Assembly: GCA_947053545.1 (NCBI GenBank)
Contig: CAMRSY010000001.1
Location: forward strand, 1-64,000
Direction of reading: 5' to 3'
Length of the DNA: 64,000 nucleotides
Source of the DNA: an uncultured Clostridia bacterium
GTDB taxonomy: Bacteria > Bacillota > Clostridia > Christensenellales > Borkfalkiaceae
Shown: one piece after another, positions 14,991-24,717 of the stretch
Layout: each line of letters opens with the position of its first letter
How positions within the stretch are numbered: position 1 is the stretch's first letter
Notes under the pieces: generated by a model
Told to the model about the DNA's origin: nothing
Database searches by the model: none
The model's input: the letters and a program-made list of their open reading frames with translations, nothing else
Translations under genes and position numbers: made by a program

Positions 14991-15884
14991 TTATTCCATA
15001 TTTACGGCAACACGCTTAAGATATGTAAAACTAACCTCGTATTTAACTCCGCCGTCGCACGGAGAAACGGTATAGCTTCGGCTTAACACCGTGTCGGAAT
15101 ACAGCGACGCGGCCTTAAGTGCCGACTGAGCGTTTTGTTCGCTTTCTTCCGTGTAAAACAGCGAAAGGGCAGCCTGCGCCTTAATTTCGGCAAAACCAAC
15201 CGCCAAACAGTTTGTTTTTTCGCCTTCGGGGGAAAGTTCGTAAGCGCCTATTAAAATTTCGCCCTCTTTAACTTTGTCCCCCTCCGACTTTTCGGGAGTG
15301 CCGCAAATTGCCACCAATCTTACAACCTCGCCCGAAACCGGCGTTTCAAGCGGTTTGCGGTCCGCCTTGGAGGTATGCTCCTCTTCGGTGCGCACGTCAA
15401 TTAACAGATAAGCCCCTTCACGGCTGACCGAACAAAAATTAACGTCGGGCAGAGCCATTACTTTTGCCTGTAAAAGCGGAGTATCCAGTTTTCGGCAAAA
15501 CGACCACTCGCGCGCGCCGCAATCTGCGGCTATAGATATAATCTGCGGGCTTAAATAATCGCCGTTGCCCACGACTTTAATTTTTAAAACCGTATTGCCC
15601 GAAGCGGCGGCAACCGCAATAAACAGCGCTCCTCCGACAATCAGCCCGAACCGTTTTGTTAAAAAAAATTTAAACCGCTGCCACCCGCTTTTTTTTATTA
15701 CTTTTATATTATAGCACGGATGAGAAAAAATTGCAAAAACTTTTTGCTGATATTCTTGCCGCACGCCGAATTGCACGCGTGAAGAGCGTTTTTTTAACTT
15801 ATAAACGGCTAAATTTGCTTTGGCAAGCTTTTTAAGCGCCGTTTCCAGCGTGGCGGTAACCTCGAAAACAACGATATTATTCAA
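14991..15884 (-). CDS. yqfD: Sporulation protein YqfD
   Basis: A 297-residue membrane-anchored protein of the YqfD/stage IV family, one span at about residues 78-98 and a long extracytoplasmic region with VSGEVVRLVAICGTPEKSEG and KVKEGEILIGAY. In Bacillus it is a mother-cell sporulation gene of unknown molecular role. The start is TTG 15884 with GGGGG six bases upstream, overlapping yqfC by 8 bp. Its presence suggests the organism sporulates or descends from spore-formers. Confidence 0.9.
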   Translation of the reverse strand: MNNIVVFEVTATLETALKKLAKANLAVYKLKKRSSRVQFGVRQEYQQKVFAIFSHPCYNIKVIKKSGWQRFKFFLTKRFGLIVGGALFIAVAAASGNTVLKIKVVGNGDYLSPQIISIAADCGAREWSFCRKLDTPLLQAKVMALPDVNFCSVSREGAYLLIDVRTEEEHTSKADRKPLETPVSGEVVRLVAICGTPEKSEGDKVKEGEILIGAYELSPEGEKTNCLAVGFAEIKAQAALSLFYTEESEQNAQSALKAASLYSDTVLSRSYTVSPCDGGVKYEVSFTYLKRVAVNME

Positions 15885-16122
15885 GATTAACCCCCGAAAT
15901 TTCGCCGCATATCAGAAGGTCCTGCTGAAAATACTTGTCTATCGCAAGTTTTTCGCCCGTTACGGTAAGCTTTTTTTTCGCCACGGTTAAAACTATTTTT
16001 TCCGGCGTGTACTCGTCCACCCTTTTTACGGATTTGAAATAACCGCCGAATCCGGGCACAACGGTAAAAGCTCTTTCGGTTTCGGCGCCCGCGTCTATTA
16101 AAATCTGCTGCAAAAGTTTCAT
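15877..16122 (-). CDS. yqfC: YabP/YqfC-family sporulation protein
   Basis: An 81-residue protein with the YabP/YqfC pattern: a central strand-rich segment (EKIVLTVAKKKLTVTGEKL), then DLLICGEISGV. It is the first gene of the yqfC-yqfD-phoH-HD-ybeY-era-yqzL-recO operon, and its 3' end overlaps yqfD by 8 bp. No clear promoter was found in the short gap to the terminator at 16158-16186. Confidence 0.85.
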   Translation of the reverse strand: MKLLQQILIDAGAETERAFTVVPGFGGYFKSVKRVDEYTPEKIVLTVAKKKLTVTGEKLAIDKYFQQDLLICGEISGVNLE

Positions 16123-16157
16123 ACGATAGTTTATGCTTTTACCGCCTTAAATATTAA

Positions 16158-16186
16158 GCGCGCGGCTTTAAAATAAAGCCGCGCGC
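16158..16186 (-). terminator. Terminator of the giant lipoprotein gene
   Basis: Thirteen-bp stem (GCGCGCGGCTTTA and its complement) with a 3-base loop, 21 bases past the stop at 16207. It separates this gene from the yqfC operon. Confidence 0.8.
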
Positions 16187-16206
16187 CCCAGTTTAATTGT
16201 ATTATT

Positions 16207-19200
16207 TCAGTAAGACAGCGTTATAACCATATCCTGCGTTACATTTACTGCTCCGTTAACGTCGCAGTTTATGTTGCGTTTAATGTTTTTGTCCTTTCCG
16301 AAAACGGAAGCTTCGTTTACATAGACAGTATAAGTCGTTTGATTTGTGACTATTGTAAGAACTTTATCGGAAACGGTAAAGGTTGCTTCGCCGCCGTAAA
16401 TTTTAACCGTGGTTACGTCAACCGTGCCCTTTACTCCTGCTCCGTTTATTCTGAAACTGTCTGAACCGACATAAACGAAATTCGTGTCGGTGCCTCCCCT
16501 TGTAAGCCTGATTTTAAGGCTGAACTCTTTAACCTGCCAATCGGCGTTATATACGGTTACTCCGTTTTCTTCCGTAGTGCGCCAGCCTATGAAAGCGTGA
16601 GTGTCGGAAGAAGGCGCGGCAAGAGCGATTGAATCGCCCTCTACCGGAACGATAATTTTTGTAACAACGCCCGGCTGCACGTTTACTCCGTAGCAAGTGA
16701 CACTAACGCTGCTTTTAACGTAAACCTCAGCCGCCTTATTGTATGTAACGTTATATGTTAATACAGTTTTTCCGTTTACGGTTGAAGCCTGCGCGGTGTA
16801 CACGCACTTGTAAGTTATTCCGCCGCGCGAAAAGTCCATTGCCGCAAGCCCCGAATCAAGGGCGGCGTTTACCGTTTGTTCGTAGGCGCTGCCTTCGTAC
16901 GAACCGGCAGTTACGTAAGGGAAATAAGGTGAAAGTATACTTGTAACCGCTTCCTTGTTAAGTTTGCCGCCGCTTACACCGTTTAAATTTAAGTTTACGT
17001 CGAATTCAGTATACGTCCAACCGCCCGCGCCGTAAAGCGCGCCGCCGCCGTTTTCGTGATAATTTATCCATTCCGACGTATTAGGGTCTATTCCTATATA
17101 TTTATAATAGGAAATGCCCGCGGGCTTAGAGGTATAAAAATGCGACCAAAGATTGCTTTCGGCGCCGTTTGCCGTCGCCCTATTATAATAAATAACCAGC
17201 TGTGTTTTTTCAGCGTTGGAAGACAGGTTGCAACCGTAGAACGCAAACGTTCCGTTTCCGTCGTTACCCTTAAAATCGACAGTGGGCGCAAGGAATACGG
17301 CTGTCTGCATATCGGTATTGTCCATAAAGGCGTTTTCGCCTACCGTTACGATATTTTCAGGTACGATTACATTTTTAACGGGTTTGCCTTCTGTATTTGA
17401 AAACGCTTTGTCGGCTATTGCCGTAACGGGATAACCCCCTATTTCGTTTTCGAGCGCAAGCTTATTGCCCTTAACGCTGTAATAATCGTTAAATCCTGCC
17501 GCCTTACCGCTTGCGGTATAACTCATAGTTTCGGCGCTGAAAGTATATTTAACGAAATTTACAACCGTTTCGGTTTTAACGAAAGTACCGTAAACGTGAA
17601 TTTCCGAACTGCTTCCGTCAATAACGTCGTTCGCGCCCACCTCAACGCCGTTTTCGTATACAGGGACCGTCACCGCCTCGAGCCCCGCTACCGACCGGGG
17701 AACTTTATCCTCCTCAAACGAAGCGAATACAATCTGCTCGGAACCGTTATGGAAGATAACGCTTACCGCCGCACGTCCGAGGGCGTAAACGGTTAAATCG
17801 CCGTTCATAACCGCGCTTTCGCCGCCAGTCTGCATAGGCGATACCGAATAAATAAGCCTTACCGTATTAGTACTGTCGGTATATACGGGTGAATTGTTGT
17901 CGTAAAGGTGTATCGTAGAACCGTGCCTTACAAGGCGCTCTTCCCTTTCGCCGTTTATATTTACTATTGTAAGCGTATGCGAATACAGAACTTTCGAATA
18001 GTCCTCGGTACAGCTATGACCCGAAACGGTAAGACAGCCGAACTTTTCGTCGTAACCCAAATCGGGTTTCTTTACAAAGTGTTCGAAATCGGGTATATAA
18101 TTGTTTTCCTCCGCCTTGGCCAACGCGCTGAGATATAAGTCGGGCGCGGTTACGTCGCCTTGAAGAGCGGTTCCCAACAAGTATTCCTGCCTCCAGTTTT
18201 CCTTATACTGAAGATTTGCCGAGAAAGTTACGTACGACTGTACCGCTCCGCTTGCAAGCACTCTGTCAAGCCCGCTGTCGCCGCGCGTTATAGCCGCGTT
18301 AAGCTTTGTTAATACGCCGCCCGTAACCGCGCCGGCGTTCAACGAAAAGCCGTAGTAATTATCGTATACGCCCAAATCGTTTTCCAACGCGGTATAATTG
18401 CCGAATACAGCCGTCTGGTTGCCGTTGATTACAACGCGAAGCGCTTCGATAAAGTCGTACATCGAAATTTCCTGCTCTTCCTTTACGGTCGTCTTGTCGA
18501 AAAGACTTATGTCTTCGGGGGAGGTAAGCCCGGAATTTACGTCAACCTTTACGAAACTCATAATAAGGTCCCAGCCGCTTATATCCAAAAGCCAGTTTAA
18601 AACCGAATCCTTTTTGGTAAGCATATGGTCGAGGAAATAGTCGAAGGTCATTACCTTATATTCGGGCGAAGACGTGTTAAGCCCCTTTGCCAGCGTTAAC
18701 AGACCGTTGCGGTAAGTGATGCCCACTGTGCTTTCGGGAATACCTATACCTATTACTTTCGCCTTGTTTATGTGCATTACAAGCGAAAGCGACATTCCGT
18801 TTTCTCCGATATTGACGGTTAAAGTGCACGGGTCGATATTTACGTCAATCATACCCACTAAATTCGCCTTGACGTTTCCGCTTAACGTAAACGCAGTATG
18901 CAAATCTCCGTTTTCGTCGGTGGCGAATTTTACAAGGTCTTCAATCAGAGCAGGTAAAAACTCTATCGAAATGTATTCGCTTCTGTCAAATTTCGAATAG
19001 TCGCGGCGGGGCGCAAGTTGTGACGAAAGTGAAATCCACTCCTTAAGTTCGCTGTTGCCTTTCCCGTCGGTTACAAGCGTTTTGCCGCTTGTTTTCATTG
19101 AATGTGTATTGTGGTAGATAATAGCCTCGGCAGTTCCCAGCGCGCCCGTCTGAACACCCAACTGCTTTACTATGTTATCAAGGTCGATAACCGCGGTTGT

Positions 19201-22200
19201 AACGCCGTCGGTTTCGGTTGCTATAACGGCTTTACTAAAATCGAAATTCAACAGCTTTGAAATTATGTCCGCAAGTTTATCGGAAAGCGCGCCGTCGATT
19301 ACGGGCTTGTTTTCCGCTTCCCCGTCATTCTGTGCGGGAGCCCGATTATTACCCAAACCTATAAGTTTGCCTAAGGAATTTAAAATATTTGTGTCGTTTA
19401 CAGTTTTAAACAGCACTTCCAAAGTTTCGTACAGGCTCTGCTGGCTTGCCGTAAGCTTTAAGTCGGGAATCTTAACGTCCGCCACCTGCGAAAAATTTAT
19501 ATAAAAATAAGTGTTGTTGCCGCGCCGCTCGGTTATTACGTTAAGTTTTACATTTATTCCCGAAGCGTTTATATTCAAATCCGCTTCCGCAAGTTTACTC
19601 TGCGCGCCGTTTTCGCCCGTCATGTAAATTTCCGCGCCCACGTAAACGTTTTTCAGCTGAGGAATATTAGTATTGTTTCCGTCAAGCTTAAACGTTACGG
19701 TATAAGTATCCGAGCCGAGAATATTACTAACGTCTACAGACGAAACCGCTTCAAACAGGTAGTCGTACGCAAGTTTTACGAATCCCGCGCTTCCGTCCGC
19801 TTTTGACGACGACATTTTGCAACTTTCGAATTTGCTTTCCAGCGCGTCGCATAAACTGCCTACGGTAGCCGAAGCGACTATACCGCCGCTAAGTTCAAAT
19901 CTTTTTCCGAACGCGCCGTCGTAGAACAGCGATATGTTGCCTTCAGAGCCTATCTCTATATTAACCGCGTTTTCCGAAAGATAAGACAGAGCCGCCGACT
20001 TGCCATCGCAAGTAACGGTAATGTCGTTAAGCGCGTCTACCCAACCGTCGGAAGCCAGCACGCCGAACAGCACGCCTATCAGGTTGTCGCTTAAAGGCAA
20101 AGCTGCGCCGTCAGTTATCTTATTTACGGATTCGCCCGTCGCCGCCCCGCCCGTATCTTTGCCGAGCAAAGCCGAAATTTTATCGTAAACCGACTTGAAC
20201 CCCGATTTTACGCCGTCTATATCTTCCCTGTAAATTTCTATTCCCACGCCGTTGAGCGCAAGTTTTACAAGGGGCTTGTTTTCCGCATTTTTATCATAGA
20301 TAAAATTGAACGTCAAAACGTCGGTTGCACGTTCGGTGATAGCCATTGCCAAATCGAGCGCGACATACTCGCCGCCCGCTTTCCAGCTTATTTCGCCTTC
20401 ACCCCATATTTCAACGACTATTCCGTCAAGCGAAAGGAAAGTTTCGCCCTTAACTATTTCAAACGAAACGCTTTCGTTGCTTATTATACCGTCAACCTGC
20501 TCCCAAACGGCACAAACAGTGTTAACAAGTTTGGTTAAATCGAGGCAGCCGTCAGGCGAGGGCATAGGCTGCAAACTGCCAGCCGCGCCGCCTATAGTAA
20601 CGTTTAACCCTACCGCCGGCATTGCCGCAACCAGCTTGTTTTCAACCGCGTGACTGTAAACAAGCGAAACGTTGCCTAAACTTACGCCCGCGTTTACGCC
20701 CAAAATGGACAGCAACTTATCGGCATTAACGGCTACGGCCAAGCCGTCGGCGCTTGTTTGCGCCACAGGCAGAAGCTCGTTGAAATCGGCGCCGAGTATC
20801 GAAGTTATAACGCCGTCAAGCTGCAGCCCGCCGTTATTTCCGAAAGGCGCAAGCTTTATGCCGGCATAGTTCAAAAGCGCGGTTACCGCCTCCTTAATTT
20901 CGGCAATATCGCAATAAACTTTTGCGGCAACCGGCTTGCCGTTGATTTCGTTAAGGCTTAAAACTAATTTTCCAAGACCTTCCACGCCCTTATCGTACCA
21001 AGCGGAAAGTTTTGCGGAAACGTTTTGTTCGCCGTATTTGTAACTTACGGCAATGTCAGCCGCTACAGCAACATTTTTAAAATTGAAATATACGTCGATA
21101 TCCGCGCCAAGTCCGTCGAGCTGCGCAACGGTTACGCCTTCCGACGACCCGTCAAGCGCTATATGAGCCTTAATAAGGTCGGCTTCAGCAAGTTGTTTTA
21201 CGTCCTCGATTAAATAAACCAGGTCGAAACAGTCTTCAGTTTCGGGCACGGTAAGCGCACCGCTTTCGCCGACAACCGAAATATTTAACCCAAGCGCCGG
21301 AAGCGACGCGGAAAGTTCGCCGCCGTAAATACCGCCGCCGCGAACGTATTTAAGAGTGCAAGAACCGAATTTGACGCCCGTGTTTACGCCAAGCATATCC
21401 ATAAGCGCGTCAATGCTTACGCCAACTTTAATTTGCGCCTTGTCTGCGTACATTTCCGTCAAAAGCGACGAAAAATCGGATGACAGCGCTTTGTTCAACA
21501 GGCTTACAAGCCCGTTTGCAGCTTCGCCTTGGTCGCCGCCGGCAAAAGTAACAAGGGTACCAAGCGCGTCCGCAACCTGCTTAATATCGCATTTAACGCT
21601 TAAATTCAGCAGAGCGCCGTTAAATTCGGTAAGGCGAACTACTGCGCAACCGTAATTGTTTTGCGACGCGTCGTAACCGTACCACACGTCGGCTTTTGCC
21701 GAAATTGTCTGCCCGTTATAAACGTACGAAATTTCGGCGCCCGCGCCTACGGTTACTCCGTCCAAATCGGCATAAGCAGTTACGTTTGCGTTAATTCCCT
21801 TTAAAGCCTGTATCGAAACCTTATCGCCGCCGCCGTTTATATTTGCCGTTATTTTAAGCAAATCGGCACCGAGCAGCGAATTTATGTCCGCTATGTACTC
21901 GGCAAGATTGCCTGCCGTCTGCGAAGGGTCGCGCCCGATTTCGGGCGCCGTAGTCGTAAGAATAGTTACGCCCAAATCTATTTTTTCTCCGCCGAGCGAC
22001 AAGTTTCCGACAGAGCCGCTGCGGAACGTGATTTTATTGTTGTTTATACCGAAAACCAGCTTTAAACTTACGCCTATTCCCATACCCAGCAGGTTGTCGG
22101 TATCCAGAGTGAGAACCGTTTGTTTTTCGCCCGCAGTTAACACCATTGCGTTCATAAGCTCGGTTAACGGATCGCTGCCGCTTTCGGAGGGCGCGCTGTT

Positions 22201-23499
22201 TTCGGTTTGACCGCTTACGACGCCGTCTTTAACAAACGCCGATTTTATTTTATCTATTACTCCGCCGAACTGCTCTACGGCAAATTTTACCTCGGCAAGA
22301 TTTGCCTGAAGCGCGAAATCTTTACCGTAATAGGCGGACATTCCGCCTTCGCCGTACTCGATGTACAGAGTCTGGTCTTTTAACGTTTTACCCAAGCTTA
22401 CTTTTAAAGCGAGCGATTCTAGCGGGTCGGCAAGGTCAAGCGACACGAAAGCGTAACCTACGTAACGGTTTACGCCAAGATTTATTGCCAGTTCGAACTG
22501 CGCTCCGCCGTTCATTATCTGGGAAAAACCGTTTGAAAGCACGTTGGTAACGTCTATGACAGGCTTTTCGTCTAACGAACCGCCCTGTTCGAGATTGTCG
22601 TCGCCGAGATATTTTTTGAAATAGCTGTCGTAATAAGAAAAATGCTGCCCGTCAAAACGTTCTTCCCCGTACCAGTATTCGGTATTAAAATCGGAAACGG
22701 ACGTTACGATTACGCCTTTATTTATTTTTGCAACCTCGTGCACGGTAGACGACAAAATGCGCCAGTCCGCGTCGAAGGTAACCGAAAAGTTTATACTTTC
22801 GAAATCGGGGTAACCGGAAAGCCCGCCCCTCGTTTTCATACCGAACTGATAAAAATACGTGGAAGCCTTGGGGTCGAGAGTAAAATTCTGAGTAAAAGTT
22901 CCGTCAGAATTTACTTTAAGCTGTTCGCTTGCCACGATATTCTGTTCGTTTACGATATAGTTGAACAGTTCGTCGGGAAGCAGCCCGTAGGTATAATTGT
23001 AAGCGCGCTTATTGAAAAACGTAGGAGCTTCCTCGCTCCACACCGCCTGCGCGGGCAGCGTATCCGCTTCCGGCGCCTGACTGGTACGAAAATAAACCTC
23101 GTACTCTCCGTCCTGGTTGTACATCGAACAGGTTTGCGTGCCGCCCTTTACCATTGACGAATACGTAAGGTCGGTATTCATAAGCACGCCGTCTTTAAAG
23201 TCGCGGAAATTGCGCGTCGTCTGCGTTGCGATAGACGCGTTGGTTACGCCGTAGGAATAACTGTGGTACTGAGTCTGCGTTCCGAAAACGTAGTTTATGT
23301 ACGCAAGATTTTCCGCGCAAGTGTGCGCCGTAGGCAAGCTGCCGTCGTCGGGAGGCGCAAGTTTGGTAATTTCTATATTTTCAGGCTCGGTTAAATCGGT
23401 GGACTTGGGCAGACAACCCGCTGCACCCACCGACAGAGCCGACAATCCCATTGCCGACAAAACCGCAACCGCTATTCTTTTGAATGATAATTTAGCCAT
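16207..23499 (-). CDS. Giant repeat-containing surface lipoprotein
   Basis: A 2430-residue exported lipoprotein. The signal peptide has Lys/Arg, a long hydrophobic stretch, and lipobox VGAAGC. I start at ATG 23499 (GGAG seven bases upstream) rather than 23535. The body is strand-rich, low in Cys, and built of related units of about 220 residues: two clear copies at 21250-21912 and 20571-21229, with more degenerate ones on both sides. Near the C-terminus there is a BspA-like leucine-rich segment (about 17280-17440; IADKAFSN and VGENAFMDN) and an InlB-B-like strand repeat (about 16560-16690, ending in AFIGWRT). It probably lies on the outer membrane face in contact with the wall or environment, as an adhesin or scaffold; the function is unknown. 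It has its own promoter and terminator. Confidence 0.85.
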   Translation of the reverse strand: MAKLSFKRIAVAVLSAMGLSALSVGAAGCLPKSTDLTEPENIEITKLAPPDDGSLPTAHTCAENLAYINYVFGTQTQYHSYSYGVTNASIATQTTRNFRDFKDGVLMNTDLTYSSMVKGGTQTCSMYNQDGEYEVYFRTSQAPEADTLPAQAVWSEEAPTFFNKRAYNYTYGLLPDELFNYIVNEQNIVASEQLKVNSDGTFTQNFTLDPKASTYFYQFGMKTRGGLSGYPDFESINFSVTFDADWRILSSTVHEVAKINKGVIVTSVSDFNTEYWYGEERFDGQHFSYYDSYFKKYLGDDNLEQGGSLDEKPVIDVTNVLSNGFSQIMNGGAQFELAINLGVNRYVGYAFVSLDLADPLESLALKVSLGKTLKDQTLYIEYGEGGMSAYYGKDFALQANLAEVKFAVEQFGGVIDKIKSAFVKDGVVSGQTENSAPSESGSDPLTELMNAMVLTAGEKQTVLTLDTDNLLGMGIGVSLKLVFGINNNKITFRSGSVGNLSLGGEKIDLGVTILTTTAPEIGRDPSQTAGNLAEYIADINSLLGADLLKITANINGGGDKVSIQALKGINANVTAYADLDGVTVGAGAEISYVYNGQTISAKADVWYGYDASQNNYGCAVVRLTEFNGALLNLSVKCDIKQVADALGTLVTFAGGDQGEAANGLVSLLNKALSSDFSSLLTEMYADKAQIKVGVSIDALMDMLGVNTGVKFGSCTLKYVRGGGIYGGELSASLPALGLNISVVGESGALTVPETEDCFDLVYLIEDVKQLAEADLIKAHIALDGSSEGVTVAQLDGLGADIDVYFNFKNVAVAADIAVSYKYGEQNVSAKLSAWYDKGVEGLGKLVLSLNEINGKPVAAKVYCDIAEIKEAVTALLNYAGIKLAPFGNNGGLQLDGVITSILGADFNELLPVAQTSADGLAVAVNADKLLSILGVNAGVSLGNVSLVYSHAVENKLVAAMPAVGLNVTIGGAAGSLQPMPSPDGCLDLTKLVNTVCAVWEQVDGIISNESVSFEIVKGETFLSLDGIVVEIWGEGEISWKAGGEYVALDLAMAITERATDVLTFNFIYDKNAENKPLVKLALNGVGIEIYREDIDGVKSGFKSVYDKISALLGKDTGGAATGESVNKITDGAALPLSDNLIGVLFGVLASDGWVDALNDITVTCDGKSAALSYLSENAVNIEIGSEGNISLFYDGAFGKRFELSGGIVASATVGSLCDALESKFESCKMSSSKADGSAGFVKLAYDYLFEAVSSVDVSNILGSDTYTVTFKLDGNNTNIPQLKNVYVGAEIYMTGENGAQSKLAEADLNINASGINVKLNVITERRGNNTYFYINFSQVADVKIPDLKLTASQQSLYETLEVLFKTVNDTNILNSLGKLIGLGNNRAPAQNDGEAENKPVIDGALSDKLADIISKLLNFDFSKAVIATETDGVTTAVIDLDNIVKQLGVQTGALGTAEAIIYHNTHSMKTSGKTLVTDGKGNSELKEWISLSSQLAPRRDYSKFDRSEYISIEFLPALIEDLVKFATDENGDLHTAFTLSGNVKANLVGMIDVNIDPCTLTVNIGENGMSLSLVMHINKAKVIGIGIPESTVGITYRNGLLTLAKGLNTSSPEYKVMTFDYFLDHMLTKKDSVLNWLLDISGWDLIMSFVKVDVNSGLTSPEDISLFDKTTVKEEQEISMYDFIEALRVVINGNQTAVFGNYTALENDLGVYDNYYGFSLNAGAVTGGVLTKLNAAITRGDSGLDRVLASGAVQSYVTFSANLQYKENWRQEYLLGTALQGDVTAPDLYLSALAKAEENNYIPDFEHFVKKPDLGYDEKFGCLTVSGHSCTEDYSKVLYSHTLTIVNINGEREERLVRHGSTIHLYDNNSPVYTDSTNTVRLIYSVSPMQTGGESAVMNGDLTVYALGRAAVSVIFHNGSEQIVFASFEEDKVPRSVAGLEAVTVPVYENGVEVGANDVIDGSSSEIHVYGTFVKTETVVNFVKYTFSAETMSYTASGKAAGFNDYYSVKGNKLALENEIGGYPVTAIADKAFSNTEGKPVKNVIVPENIVTVGENAFMDNTDMQTAVFLAPTVDFKGNDGNGTFAFYGCNLSSNAEKTQLVIYYNRATANGAESNLWSHFYTSKPAGISYYKYIGIDPNTSEWINYHENGGGALYGAGGWTYTEFDVNLNLNGVSGGKLNKEAVTSILSPYFPYVTAGSYEGSAYEQTVNAALDSGLAAMDFSRGGITYKCVYTAQASTVNGKTVLTYNVTYNKAAEVYVKSSVSVTCYGVNVQPGVVTKIIVPVEGDSIALAAPSSDTHAFIGWRTTEENGVTVYNADWQVKEFSLKIRLTRGGTDTNFVYVGSDSFRINGAGVKGTVDVTTVKIYGGEATFTVSDKVLTIVTNQTTYTVYVNEASVFGKDKNIKRNINCDVNGAVNVTQDMVITLSY
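20571..21229 (-). repeat. Internal protein repeat, copy B
   Basis: About 220 codons parallel copy A: both run from a helical start (DLVYLIEDVKQLAEADLIK), through AVSYKYGEQNVSAKLSAWY and a CDI-x-x-x helix, to a LLSILGVNAGVSLGNVSLVY strand block and ALPAVGLN-like end (here AMPAVGLNVT). Confidence 0.7.
21250..21912 (-). repeat. Internal protein repeat, copy A
   Basis: Matches copy B unit by unit: EISYVYNGQTISAKADVWY, VKCDIKQVADALGTL, LMDMLGVNTGVKFGSCTLKY and ASLPALGLNISVV align with its counterparts, at roughly one third to one half identity by eye. Confidence 0.7.
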
Positions 23500-23562
23500 T
23501 TTGTTGCTCCACACAATTTCCGCACGGAAAAACACTGTCCGACGATAAACTGTGACAGTACA

Positions 23563-23591
23563 ATTATAATAATAGATTTAGTGTTTGTCAA
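23563..23591 (-). promoter_or_regulatory. Promoter of the giant lipoprotein gene
   Basis: On the minus strand TTGACA (23586-23591) and TATAAT (23563-23568), exact consensus with a 17-bp spacer; 5' leader about 55 bases. Confidence 0.88.
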
Positions 23592-23728
23592 TAGAAATAC
23601 AAAACGTTTGTCATAAAAATATATTACTTTGAGCGATAAATTATTACATAAACCGACTTTTGTTATTAAAAACCGTCTTAAACAACATTATATAATGGAC
23701 CAAAAGAGTAACGTGGAGATTTTGTCAT

Positions 23729-24460
23729 ATGGCGGAAATAATTTACATAGACGGAGCAAGGGGCGGAGCTGGTGCGACGACGTGCGCGGTTTATCTGGCT
23801 TTGGCGTTGAGCGCGCTTGGAGAACGCACTCTCGTTGTCGACGGCGACAGCGAGTGCGCGGCGGGGCTTGAAATTTGCGGACTTCGCGGAATGAACGTTT
23901 ACACGCTCGCCGACGCGGAAGCAGGCGCATGCCGGGTCAAGCAGGCTGTTTTGCAACATCCGTCGTCGCCAAACATGTACGTTTTGCCGACGCTAAGTTT
24001 AAAAAACATTGCGTATGCCGATAACGCCGTGGCAGAGTGCACCAAACTTTTCGACGTTATTATATGCGACAGGATAGCGAGAGAAGCGTGCAAACGCGCC
24101 GTAGTAGTAAGCGACCCCTACTCACACTCAATCGCGGCGGCGCAGATACGCGGGGCGAAACTTAAAGACGGCGGAACGGAAAACGTAGGGCTTATCGTTA
24201 ACAAAGTTAACGGAGGGCTGGTTTTCGACGGCGCAGTGCTTACCCCGCAGGAATTTGCCTCGGTAGTCAGGCTGCCGCTTTTGGGGGTGATTCCCGAAGA
24301 CCTTACTTTGCCGCTGGGTAAAATACGCCCGTCTACCGCCAGGGCGTTTGATATGACCGCCTCGGCGGTACTGGGAAGAAGCAAAAAAACCTACGCAACC
24401 GTAAAGCCGTACGTAGGCGTTGCCGGATATCTTAAACGCAAGCTGAGGACGCATGTATGA
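23729..24460 (+). CDS. TadZ/MinD-like protein with an atypical P-loop
   Basis: A 243-residue protein of the SIMIBI (ParA/MinD/CpaE) class. The N-terminus reads GARGGAGATTCAVYLALAL, where MinD has KGGxGKT: the deviant Lys is Arg and the P-loop Lys is Ala. LVVDGDSECAAGLEICGL fits switch I, VIICDRIAR is the Walker B region, and VGLIVNKVNG and LLGVIPED are typical of the MinD fold. ARGGxGATT loops occur in CpaE/TadZ proteins, which localise pilus machinery, but no tad or pilus gene is nearby. The C-terminal AGYLKRKL may be a weak membrane-targeting helix. ATG 23729 follows GGAG by ten bases, and the stop overlaps the next start (ATGA). Confidence 0.8.
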   Translation: MAEIIYIDGARGGAGATTCAVYLALALSALGERTLVVDGDSECAAGLEICGLRGMNVYTLADAEAGACRVKQAVLQHPSSPNMYVLPTLSLKNIAYADNAVAECTKLFDVIICDRIAREACKRAVVVSDPYSHSIAAAQIRGAKLKDGGTENVGLIVNKVNGGLVFDGAVLTPQEFASVVRLPLLGVIPEDLTLPLGKIRPSTARAFDMTASAVLGRSKKTYATVKPYVGVAGYLKRKLRTHV

Positions 24461-24657
24461 ACGGAGTATTTTCAGACCGCGATTTGTTTACGGAAGAAGA
24501 AAAACAGCTTTTTTTAAACGACCTTAAAAACGTGTGCTCGGAATACTTTGACGGCGACGGCAAATACTCGCTGGACTTAACCCGCACAGAAAAGGGCTAT
24601 TCGGTTTGCATTGTGTTCGACGCCGTACGCGTAAAAAAATTCAAAAAACCCAGATAA
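24457..24657 (+). CDS. Small hypothetical protein coupled to the TadZ-like gene
   Basis: A 66-residue soluble acidic-to-basic protein whose ATG overlaps the upstream stop by 4 bp, so the two are translationally coupled and probably act together. It has a helical N-half (EEEKQLFLNDLKNVCSEYF), then two strands (GYSVCIVFDAVRV) and a basic tail. No family was recognised. Confidence 0.65.
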   Translation: MNGVFSDRDLFTEEEKQLFLNDLKNVCSEYFDGDGKYSLDLTRTEKGYSVCIVFDAVRVKKFKKPR

Positions 24658-24661
24658 TAAT

Positions 24662-24703
24662 ACCAGGCTCCCGCAGAGAAACAATCTCCGCGGGAGCCTG
24701 GTA
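24662..24703. terminator. Convergent terminator
   Basis: Thirteen-bp stem (ACCAGGCTCCCGC and complement) with a loop that can pair further (GAGA/TCTC), between the genes ending at 24657 (+) and 24718 (-). Confidence 0.88.
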
Positions 24704-24717
24704 TTTCGTTGATATTT

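Noticed and set aside
22642..23157. 171-codon plus-strand ORF inside the giant lipoprotein gene
   Set aside because: Antisense shadow; the opposite strand has the lipoprotein reading frame with repeats and a signal peptide. No ribosome site.
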